From Bacteroidales bacterium (GTDB lineage Bacteria > Bacteroidota > Bacteroidia > Bacteroidales > UBA3824), in contig JAFXZT010000130.1 of assembly GCA_017541145.1 (NCBI GenBank), positions 1 through 52,881 on the forward strand: a DNA stretch of 52,881 bases, written 5' to 3'. Made by a program: the position numbers and the translations under genes. Positions 33,209-40,801 of this stretch are shown piece by piece (position 1 is the stretch's first letter; the number at the start of each line of letters is the position of its first letter). The notes under the pieces were generated by a model that worked only from the letters and a program-made list of their open reading frames with translations, did no database searches and had not been told where the DNA came from.

Positions 33209-34342
33209 TTATGCACCAGGTACAGGAGGTGGAGGAGGAGGTACTGCGCCAAATAGGTTGCTCAATTCTGCAACTGTTGATGCTTGAGCCCAACCTGCCA
33301 TGCCTTGTTTCCAAACCTGAGTTTGTGGAGTAAATTGTCCTTGAGCTGCAAATTGTTGCAACTGTTGAAGGTTGAAAGGTCCTTGCTGCTGACCGTTTAC
33401 TGCCAAATAGTATGTTGAAGCATTTGGAAGTGGAGGAGGAGCCATCTGACCGCCTTGCTGATTCATCATGTTCTGTTGCATCATTTGCTGCTGGTTCATC
33501 ATGTTGTTCATCATCATCATGCCCATCATGCCTTCCATTCCGCCGCCACCGCCGGGGTTGGATGCGGCTGCTTTCATTGCATCTGCCTGAGCTTTCTTTG
33601 CGTATACATCTACGCCGCCAAGACCTTGAAGATTGGTTCTTTCTTCGAGTACCTTGTTGAGTGATTCCGGAAGATTGATGCTGGAAACAAGCATTTTGGT
33701 AAATGTAATACCATATTCCGGAAATTCCTCATTGATACGTTTTTCGCAAATCTGACTCAAATCCTTGTAATTGCTTGCAAGGTCAAGGAAAGATTTGCCG
33801 CTTTCGCCGATAGAATCAATAAGGTTGGTAGAAATTACGCTACGAAGTTCTTCTACACAATCTTCTGTTTTGTAAACAGCTGAGTTTGCGCAGAGTTTTT
33901 TCACGAAGTTGCCCGGATCAGTTACTTGCCATGAGTAAGTACCGAATGCTCCGATTTGTACTTGACCGAAATCTTGGTCTCTGATCCAAACTTTTCCCGG
34001 AGTACCCCATTTTTGTGCGATGAATACTGTTGTGTTGATGAAAAGTATTTCGCATTTAAATGGACTATCAAAACCGTATTTCCAACTTTTCAAAGTTGTA
34101 GTAATCGGCATGTTGTTGGTATTAAGTTCGTAATGTCCGGGTTGGAAGATATCTCCAATTTCGCCTTCGTTCATAAATACCGCAACTTGACCCTCATTTA
34201 CTGTGAGTTGTGCGCCGTTTTTGATTGCACTGTCTTTTCTTTCAAAGCGTTTCATCACGGTATCTTTGTCAAATGTCTGACAATAGATATTATCAATGAG
34301 TTCGCCTTTTATGAATTCTTTTGCTTTGTCGAATAATCCCAT
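33209..34342 (-). CDS. SPFH-domain protein with C-terminal GYF_2 domain (YdjI-like)
   Basis: A 377-residue protein. The N-terminal two thirds (to about 245) resemble the SPFH/virion-core-like family of B. subtilis YdjI: GLFDKAKEFIKGELIDNI, QLTVNEGQVAVFMNEGEIGD, SWQVTDPGNFVKKLC. A Gly-rich stretch and a Met/Gln/Asn-rich low-complexity segment (about 255-305, dominated by MM and QQ) come next. A GYF_2 domain (about 308-365; YYLAVNGQQQGPF ... VWKQGMAGWAQA) and a proline-rich tail end the protein. It is the likely first gene of a two-gene operon with the zinc-ribbon protein. Confidence 0.8.
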   Translation of the reverse strand: MGLFDKAKEFIKGELIDNIYCQTFDKDTVMKRFERKDSAIKNGAQLTVNEGQVAVFMNEGEIGDIFQPGHYELNTNNMPITTTLKSWKYGFDSPFKCEILFINTTVFIAQKWGTPGKVWIRDQDFGQVQIGAFGTYSWQVTDPGNFVKKLCANSAVYKTEDCVEELRSVISTNLIDSIGESGKSFLDLASNYKDLSQICEKRINEEFPEYGITFTKMLVSSINLPESLNKVLEERTNLQGLGGVDVYAKKAQADAMKAAASNPGGGGGMEGMMGMMMMNNMMNQQQMMQQNMMNQQGGQMAPPPLPNASTYYLAVNGQQQGPFNLQQLQQFAAQGQFTPQTQVWKQGMAGWAQASTVAELSNLFGAVPPPPPPVPGA

Positions 34343-34476
34343 AATAGAAATTTTTTAGGTTATTGAATCATTTTTTGATAGGGCTAATGTAAGTGTTTTA
34401 TTTTATTTAATCAAATTTTTTTGATGTTTTTAACAAAAAACTACATGTTTTTGTTTTTTGGATGCTATTTGTTTCT

Positions 34477-34484
34477 TAAATTTG
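34477..34484 (+). promoter_or_regulatory. -7 box of the voltage-sensor-like gene
   Basis: TAAATTTG lies 21 bases before the ATG. Upstream TTTG motifs are present at 34457-34460 and 34450-34453, but with spacers of 16 and 23 bases, so the -33 box is uncertain. Confidence 0.5.
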
Positions 34485-34505
34485 ACTTTTGATAAATTTT
34501 AAGAT

Positions 34506-35642
34506 ATGATAGAAAATAATAAAATAAAGAAACAATCTAAAATCGGTACCCTTTTCAAGTATTTCTTGTGGGATATGGTTTTGATGATCGTGTTGATTAT
34601 CAATCTTTTACTTATTACTTGGGATTGGGTTTATTCTATACCGTCTGTTAATGAATATTTTATAGAGAATTTTCCTAATTTTTCTGATTTTTATCAGTTT
34701 GTACATGTTAATATACGTGCTGTAGACTTAATTTTTGTTTCAATTTACATCCTTGACCTTCTTATAGGGTGGAGTATTTCGATGTTTATCAAGAAAGAAA
34801 AGTTTTACAGATATCCGTTTACTCATTGGTACGATGTTTTGGGATGTATACCTTCGGGATCGCTCGTTTTCTTCCGTTTGTTAAGAGTAGTTTCCATTAT
34901 GATTCGTCTTCATAAAAAACGTATCATTGATATTCGGAAATTATGGCTTGTAAAACAATTAATCGGCTTATATAATATAGTTATGGAAGAAATTTCGGAT
35001 CGTGTTGTGCTAAATATACTTTACGGTATAAAGCAAAATATCGGTTCGGGAATGCCGATTACAAATATGGTGTTTCAAAAAATAATTCTTCCTCAAAAAC
35101 AAAAGATTATCGATTTGGTTTTCAAGAATATCAAGGCAATTGCAAGTCACGAGTACACTTTATATAAAGGTGATATCGCAAAATATGTAAAAGAAAAATC
35201 CAAAGAGGCGATCGACAACAACAAAGAACTATCGCGATTGAAATTGATTCCCGTGGTTGGCGGACAAATTAAGGAAACTATCGAAAAGTCAGTTTCTGAC
35301 ACTATTGTAAAAGTGGTTGACAACGTTTTTGAGGACGTGATTTCAGATAGCGGACAAGAGAAGTTGAAAACTGTTGCAACCGAAGTTGCCGACAAAGTTT
35401 TGGAAGATCTTCAAAACGATTTGCAGCCGATTTTTACTGACATCGTGGTATCTGTTGTTGAAATTATTGCTAAAACAGCTAACGTTAAGCAGTGGAAACT
35501 TGCAGAAATCCGTTCTAAAATTATGAAAGTTAAAAATTCTGCCAATCCCGACGAAAAACTTATTGAAAAACTTGAGTCGGAATATCACAATTTGATTATT
35601 AACGAACTTGATAAAACTTGGGAGTATAACACTTTCAAGTAA
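34506..35642 (+). CDS. Membrane protein with voltage-sensor-like four-helix domain
   Basis: A 378-residue protein. The first 140 residues hold about four membrane helices that resemble an ion-channel voltage sensor: helix 1 (LMIVLIINLLLITWDWVY), helix 3 containing AVDLIFVSIYILDLLIGW, HWYDVLGCIPSG, and an S4-like RLLRVVSIMIRLHKKR, with Arg or Lys at intervals of three or more. No pore helix or selectivity filter follows. The C-terminal 230 residues are amphipathic helices with repeated acidic and Val-rich segments, probably cytoplasmic. It diverges from the SPFH gene and converges on cdaA. The family is not recognised by name; the voltage-sensor reading is inference from the S3-S4 pattern. Confidence 0.6.
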   Translation: MIENNKIKKQSKIGTLFKYFLWDMVLMIVLIINLLLITWDWVYSIPSVNEYFIENFPNFSDFYQFVHVNIRAVDLIFVSIYILDLLIGWSISMFIKKEKFYRYPFTHWYDVLGCIPSGSLVFFRLLRVVSIMIRLHKKRIIDIRKLWLVKQLIGLYNIVMEEISDRVVLNILYGIKQNIGSGMPITNMVFQKIILPQKQKIIDLVFKNIKAIASHEYTLYKGDIAKYVKEKSKEAIDNNKELSRLKLIPVVGGQIKETIEKSVSDTIVKVVDNVFEDVISDSGQEKLKTVATEVADKVLEDLQNDLQPIFTDIVVSVVEIIAKTANVKQWKLAEIRSKIMKVKNSANPDEKLIEKLESEYHNLIINELDKTWEYNTFK

Positions 35643-35663
35643 GATGTTAAAAAAAAAAGAAAG

Positions 35664-36509
35664 TTATCCTCGGAAAAATCTGAAAATTTTGCCTAACGTT
35701 TTGGTCTGAGTTGGTGTAACTCTTACGTCCGAAACAGCAAATCTTTCTTTCAGTTTGTCCGAAAGTTGTTCGGGTGTAACATCTTGATAAATAGTGCCGT
35801 ATTCGCAATACGAAATTTCACCGCGCTCTTCCGAAACTATAACTACCAAACTGTCAGAAACTTCGCTCATGCCGATACCGCTTCGGTGACGTGTACCGAT
35901 ATTTGCCGGCACGTCAGGATTTTCTGTTAATGGAAGAATACATTTTGCCGCTACAATTTTACCTTTTTGAATTATAACTGCGCCGTCGTGTAGCGGTGAA
36001 TTTTTGAAAAACAGCGAGCCCAAAAGCCTGGCTGTTACGCCGCAGTCAAGCTTTTCGCCCGTGTTGATTATTGATGATAAGTCAGAATGATTTGGCAAAA
36101 CAATCAACGCACCGGTATTGTCTTTTGCAAATTGTGTACATGCTTTTACAATTTCCGGAATATTTAGTTCCTCAGGAGATTCTTTTATTACATTTTTCAA
36201 AATCCTCTCCAATGAGAAAAAATTTGTGATTGAAGTTTTGTTGCCTACTTCCAAAAGGAATTTCCTGATTTCTTGCTGAAAGACAATTACAAGCGCGAGA
36301 ATGCCGACACTTGCAATTCTGCTCATCATAGTGTTGAGTAGGGTCATGTCGAGTGCCCTTACAACCATCCAAAGTACATAAACTATCAAAATTCCCACAA
36401 GAATATTCATTGCGGCAGTGTTTCTGAGTTTGATGTACAACAGATAGAGTATATACGCACTCAACAAGATGTCAATCAAATCTATAAATCCGAAATCAAG
36501 AAATCCCAT
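35664..36509 (-). CDS. cdaA: Membrane diadenylate cyclase (c-di-AMP synthase)
   Basis: Makes the second messenger c-di-AMP from two ATP, controlling potassium and osmotic balance and wall integrity. Three N-terminal membrane helices (about 10-27, 33-53, 62-78) are followed by the DisA_N catalytic domain: LGSLFFKNSPLHDGAVII with the DGA motif near 173, and the GTRHRSGIG motif with RHR near 205. The usual form is RHRAAIG, so SG is a mild variant. At 281 residues the length is normal. It is the third gene of a unit with the BT_3928-type gene 26 bases upstream and DUF1599. Confidence 0.94.
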   Translation of the reverse strand: MGFLDFGFIDLIDILLSAYILYLLYIKLRNTAAMNILVGILIVYVLWMVVRALDMTLLNTMMSRIASVGILALVIVFQQEIRKFLLEVGNKTSITNFFSLERILKNVIKESPEELNIPEIVKACTQFAKDNTGALIVLPNHSDLSSIINTGEKLDCGVTARLLGSLFFKNSPLHDGAVIIQKGKIVAAKCILPLTENPDVPANIGTRHRSGIGMSEVSDSLVVIVSEERGEISYCEYGTIYQDVTPEQLSDKLKERFAVSDVRVTPTQTKTLGKIFRFFRG

Positions 36510-36535
36510 CTTGATAAAAAGTTTTAAAATTAATT

Positions 36536-37636
36536 TTATTTAGTTTTGAAATCTCTCCAGTTCCATTTGCCTGTAACAGTACCTTTTTCGAGTTTTACGA
36601 TACCTGGATTGGCTCTGATTATAGTTTTTTGAGCGGTGCCGTCGCCAAAGAAGAACGGAAAATCAATTGAATAATCTGTTTTTATTTGTTCAACTTTTGC
36701 TTGGTCGCTTGCGGTGTAACCGATTATTAAGTAATTGTTTTCCAGAGCATAATCTTGAACATATCGCAATGTATTCAAACCCTCTTCGTTGCTTCGGTAG
36801 AGGTCGTATGCCACAACCAAAAGTATCGGCTGATCCATTTTCAAAAGTGTGTCAGCATAATCGAATCCGGAAGTGTCACGAACTACAAAATCGTGAATAT
36901 CTGGTCTGAAACCTTCTTTTACGACTTCTGTCTTGGTATCTTTCCAAACCCATGTTGTGTCGTCCGAACTTGGAATCATACACATCGTAAAATCCTTGAT
37001 TTCGCCTGTTACAGTATTTTGATATGTAACTAATGTTACAACTGAATCTTTTTCAGCATCATCCGGCACTTCCATCAGTTGTGCGATATTGTTGCCGACT
37101 TTGTAAGGACGCCAATCGAAAATCGGCAAGTGTCTTACCATGTAGGTTTGGAAAAGTATCGCAAAAACGTAAATTGCTGCTGAAATTCCAAGTTCCACAT
37201 TGTCTGACAGCGGGTTATGGAATGTTTTTGACCTAAATATCAAGAAAATTATCATTACTAAAAAGATGACATTTTTCCAGAATGTTTGCCAGTTGGTAAG
37301 TTTTATGAAATCACCGAAACATCCGCAATCGCTTACTGCGTTGGTTATTGCAAGCCAAAGTGTTATCGGTGTGAAAATCAATTCCAAACCAAGTGCAAGA
37401 AATGTTGCAAAACGTGCTCTGAGGTTCAACAGCAACATTATTCCAACTGTTAATTCTAATGCTGACAGCAAAAATGCGCTTGGCAACGCAAATGAATCCA
37501 TGTCAAGCCATCCGAAGGCTATAAAATAGTCGTTGATTTTGTAACTAACTCCATAAGGGTCAACAGCTTTGGTGAATCCGGAGAATGCAAAGACTGCACC
37601 CATAAGTATTCTTACAAGAAATGTTAATGCTTTCAT
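36536..37636 (-). CDS. BT_3928-family membrane protein (DoxX/MauE-like)
   Basis: A 366-residue inner-membrane protein. The N-terminal half has the four helices of the DoxX/MauE family, with RILMGAVFAFSGFTKAVDP at the start and a CGCFGD motif near 103-108 in the loop before a further helix. Another membrane helix follows near 150-170. The second half, which should be periplasmic, resembles a thioredoxin-like domain without a CxxC. In Bacteroides its homologues sit beside DUF1599 and cdaA, as here. The function is unknown; redox or quinone chemistry is plausible from MauE relatives. Confidence 0.8.
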   Translation of the reverse strand: MKALTFLVRILMGAVFAFSGFTKAVDPYGVSYKINDYFIAFGWLDMDSFALPSAFLLSALELTVGIMLLLNLRARFATFLALGLELIFTPITLWLAITNAVSDCGCFGDFIKLTNWQTFWKNVIFLVMIIFLIFRSKTFHNPLSDNVELGISAAIYVFAILFQTYMVRHLPIFDWRPYKVGNNIAQLMEVPDDAEKDSVVTLVTYQNTVTGEIKDFTMCMIPSSDDTTWVWKDTKTEVVKEGFRPDIHDFVVRDTSGFDYADTLLKMDQPILLVVAYDLYRSNEEGLNTLRYVQDYALENNYLIIGYTASDQAKVEQIKTDYSIDFPFFFGDGTAQKTIIRANPGIVKLEKGTVTGKWNWRDFKTK

Positions 37637-37640
37637 GTTT

Positions 37641-38201
37641 CTAACTTATTGATTTTGTACTTATTTTTTCTTCATCAAGTTTTATGAGATTGAAAATTGA
37701 ATAGTTGATGATGTCAAAATATCCGGCGTCGATGCCTTCTGAAATTTGTGTTTTACCATCGTTGTCTTCAATCTGTTTTATTCTGTAAATTTTCATTAGA
37801 ATCAAGTCGGTAATACTTGAAGTTCGCATTGTTCTCCAAGCCTCGCCATAATCGTGATTCTTTTTCATCATCAGGTTTTTAGCTTCTGTGATGTATTTGT
37901 CGTAAAGTTCTTCCGCTGTTTTTACATCCAAATCGGCAGTGTCGGCAAAACCTTTAGCAAGTTGAATCAAACCCATAACTGCGTAGTTTACCATGCCGAT
38001 AAATTCCGGTTCTTGTCCTTCGTCAATCATGGAATTTTTGTTGATTTCCAAACCGCGTATTCTGTTGGCTTTTATAAAAATTTGGTCGGTGACGGATGCC
38101 GGACGCATTATCCGCCAAGCAGTACCGTAATCAGATGCTTTTTTCAGGAATATCTCTTTACACTTAATTATTTCATTATCAAACTCTTGCTCTGTATTCA
38201 T
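37641..38201 (-). CDS. DUF1599 protein with two domain copies
   Basis: A 186-residue cytoplasmic protein containing two copies of the DUF1599 (nucleotide-modification-associated) domain. The copies begin with IFLKKASDYGTAWRIMRPAS (16-35) and LMMKKNHDYGEAWRTMRTSS (112-131), and each contains a helical NYAVMGLIQL/NYSIFNLIKL segment. The DYG.AWR.MR motif is strictly repeated. A phage and base-modification context has been proposed for this family, but here it is part of a housekeeping cluster with BT_3928 (four bases downstream) and cdaA. Confidence 0.85.
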   Translation of the reverse strand: MNTEQEFDNEIIKCKEIFLKKASDYGTAWRIMRPASVTDQIFIKANRIRGLEINKNSMIDEGQEPEFIGMVNYAVMGLIQLAKGFADTADLDVKTAEELYDKYITEAKNLMMKKNHDYGEAWRTMRTSSITDLILMKIYRIKQIEDNDGKTQISEGIDAGYFDIINYSIFNLIKLDEEKISTKSIS

Positions 38202-38324
38202 TTTTCTTGCTTTTTGTTCGCAATTTTAATAAAAATTCTTTACTCTTTAAAATTTTTTTTATGCTAAGATATACATTTACTGATAAATCGCAAAGTCTTG
38301 AATTTTTTGATGAAATTTTTGGTA

Positions 38325-38383
38325 AAGAAAATGGCAAATTAAGAAATCTTGTTTGTCACATTTTCCCTTAATTTGCCATTTTT
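38325..38383 (-). terminator. Terminator after the phosphatase array
   Basis: ATGGCAAATTAAG (38331-38343) and CTTAATTTGCCAT (38367-38379) form a 13-base stem with a 23-base loop just past the stop of the last array gene. The sequence that follows on each strand is T-rich. Confidence 0.65.
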
Positions 38384-38404
38384 TGTTGACTAAATATTGT
38401 AGTC

Positions 38405-40696
38405 TCAGAATTTCAAACCGAGTAGAATCTGGTCGTCGAGCTGAGGTGCCGGATTTTTCTCGTCTTCGGTAGCCCGCCAATTGTCTATTGTGGTTTCAAT
38501 TATAGTTTTTTGTTCGTCGAACGGATGAACCGAAATCTTCACCAAAAGTTCTTTCAATTGTTTAGTTCCGAATTTAAACTGATTGTTTTCGCCACCGCCA
38601 AATTGGTCAGAAATTCCGTCTGAACCCATGTAAATCAAATCGCCTTTTTCGATTTTTATTACGTGATTTGTAAACGGACCATTTTTTCTGATATGATATC
38701 CAACCGGCATTCTATCTGCTTTGTATTCAGTGAGTTCACCGTTTCTGATATACCAAAGCGGTCTGTTAGCTCCGGCATATTGAAGTTCGTTGGTTTCGGA
38801 ATCAATTATACAAAAAGCCATGTCCATACCGTCCTGAGTTTCGCGCTGAGGACCTGACTGCTTGAGCGCTGCTATAATTTTGTCTCTCAGTTCGTTAAGA
38901 ATTCCGGCGGCTGTAATTGTTCCGCTTTCAATATTCTTTTGAGCGGCAATATCGTTGAGTGTTGATACGCCGAGCATACTCATAAATGCGCCCGGTACGC
39001 CGTGACCTGTACAATCTGCGGCGGTAATCAATTTGTATTTTCCGGTTTGAGTTGCCCAATAGAAATCGCCCGAAACAATATTCAACGGACGCCAAAAAAC
39101 CATACATTCACCGAAGATTTTTTTCATCATTTCTGCCGACGGAACTGCCGCTGTCTGAATACGTTGCGCATATCTGATACTTGCAGTGATTCTGGTGTTG
39201 GCTTCCGAAAGCTGACTTCTTTGCGATTCAATTTCGTCGCGCTGAGCCATGATTTCATCACGTTGCGACATGATTTTTTGGTTTTGAACTTTCAGTTCGT
39301 TGTTCTTTTCTGAAATTTCGGCTTTTTGTTTTGCCAAAAGTTCGTTGTTACGGCGTTTTCTTACCAAACCTTTCCAAATGATAAATGCGAGAAGTCCGGC
39401 AAGACAGATACAAATTGCAAAGAAAATTGTAACCATTCTTTGACGCTTTGTTTCGCCTTCTTGATGAATTTTTTGTTCGTTTTCGTTTTCTTCTCTTTGA
39501 CGGATAAGTTCCACATATTCAGCTTCTGCCGATGCTTTGGTAGATTTTACGGCAAATTCGCGGTTGTAAGTAGCTTCTTCTACGTCTTTAAATTTTTCAG
39601 AATATTCAACAGCGTCTTTGTAATTTCCGGAAATCTTTAGAACCCAAATCATTGATCTGTAGAGAAATGCACGATAACGATTGTATTTTGCCGGATTTTG
39701 GTCGAATTTACGTTCCAATGCATAAAGTTTTTCTTTGGATTCTTCTACTTTTCCTTCCAAATTCAAGAAGTTTGCTTGACAAATTTCCAAAGTTGTATGA
39801 TCTCTGTTCGGCTCAATTTCAACTCTGTATTTGTAAGCCAAATCATAATAATATTTCGCGCTGTCAAACATCTGTTGTTTCTGTTGACCTTGAAGTATCG
39901 CTGTATAACTTGTATACATCAACATCAATTGTTCCAAACAACCTGCTATACAGCGTTTTGTAGTGTCAGTTTTTTCTGCGAGTGACAATGCGATTTTTTG
40001 TTTTGCGAATCCGGATTTCAGTAATGCTAACGAATCCAAATCCAAAAACTGATAATAATCTGATTTGCCGCTTTGATAAAAATCCAAACTTAATGCGTAA
40101 TTGTCTTTTGCAATTGAATCAAGCTTGAAAGCGTTTGAATAATAGGAACTTGCGGTTTCGTACAAGTGGAAACTAATGCACTGTTTACCCATGTTGCGGT
40201 ATACGTCGGTTATTTTTACGGTATCATTCAGTTCAAAGAAAACGTGCAACGCCTTGTTGTAATTTTCCGAAGCGAGGTTGTAATCATTTATTCTTGTTAA
40301 CGTGTTAGCATAATTGTTGTAACACTCACCAAGTTTCGGTTTTTCGTTGATGCTGTCGAAAATTGCGATTGCAGCCTGATATTCTTCGCCTGATTTGTTG
40401 AAATTGAAACTGTTGCTGTAACCGATTGCTTTGTAATGATGAGCAAGTCCGATGTACTTTGGTTGGTCAAGTTTTTTGGCCAAAGTAATCATCATATTTG
40501 CGTATTTATTGATTGTATCGATATTTTTTTGTACTTTGGTGATATTATCCAAAGCTTCCAATTTTGCCTTGTTGTTAGGCATTTGCAGTGCTTGTTTTTT
40601 CGCATCTGCATATTTATCAGTTTGACTTTTAGCTACTTGAGGAGCAGCCAATGTCAAAATCAATAATATTAACGATATTTTGTTTTTTATACTCAT
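38405..40696 (-). CDS. TPR-transmembrane SpoIIE phosphatase, array member 4
   Basis: A 763-residue protein: signal peptide (1-24), TPR-like repeats (about 30-390; CYNNYANTLTRINDYNLASENYNKAL), a membrane helix (about 419-443), a coiled coil (about 445-500) with the triple unit IMSQRDEIMAQRDEIESQ, then a SpoIIE PP2C domain to the end. Active-site motifs are complete: VSGDFYWA near 542, ADCTGHGVPGAFMSMLG, DGMDMAFCI, MGSDGISDQFGG and QLDDQILLGLKF. It should sense with periplasmic TPRs and dephosphorylate a cytoplasmic protein. Its closest relatives here are the other array members; the SiaA-like gene at 26443 shares the same layout. The substrate is not known; SiaC is a candidate. Confidence 0.85.
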   Translation of the reverse strand: MSIKNKISLILLILTLAAPQVAKSQTDKYADAKKQALQMPNNKAKLEALDNITKVQKNIDTINKYANMMITLAKKLDQPKYIGLAHHYKAIGYSNSFNFNKSGEEYQAAIAIFDSINEKPKLGECYNNYANTLTRINDYNLASENYNKALHVFFELNDTVKITDVYRNMGKQCISFHLYETASSYYSNAFKLDSIAKDNYALSLDFYQSGKSDYYQFLDLDSLALLKSGFAKQKIALSLAEKTDTTKRCIAGCLEQLMLMYTSYTAILQGQQKQQMFDSAKYYYDLAYKYRVEIEPNRDHTTLEICQANFLNLEGKVEESKEKLYALERKFDQNPAKYNRYRAFLYRSMIWVLKISGNYKDAVEYSEKFKDVEEATYNREFAVKSTKASAEAEYVELIRQREENENEQKIHQEGETKRQRMVTIFFAICICLAGLLAFIIWKGLVRKRRNNELLAKQKAEISEKNNELKVQNQKIMSQRDEIMAQRDEIESQRSQLSEANTRITASIRYAQRIQTAAVPSAEMMKKIFGECMVFWRPLNIVSGDFYWATQTGKYKLITAADCTGHGVPGAFMSMLGVSTLNDIAAQKNIESGTITAAGILNELRDKIIAALKQSGPQRETQDGMDMAFCIIDSETNELQYAGANRPLWYIRNGELTEYKADRMPVGYHIRKNGPFTNHVIKIEKGDLIYMGSDGISDQFGGGENNQFKFGTKQLKELLVKISVHPFDEQKTIIETTIDNWRATEDEKNPAPQLDDQILLGLKF

Positions 40697-40801
40697 GGTC
40701 GTAAAAATAATCCGTTGTAAAGATTGTAATTTTTATTGAAAATTGCAATTCTTTTGTTAATTATTTTTCAGCAAAGATTATGCCTTTGTATTTTTTTCTA
40801 T

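Noticed and set aside
33455-33664. His-rich forward frame opposite the SPFH gene
   Set aside because: The histidines arise from reading the Met-rich codons of the SPFH gene on the opposite strand.
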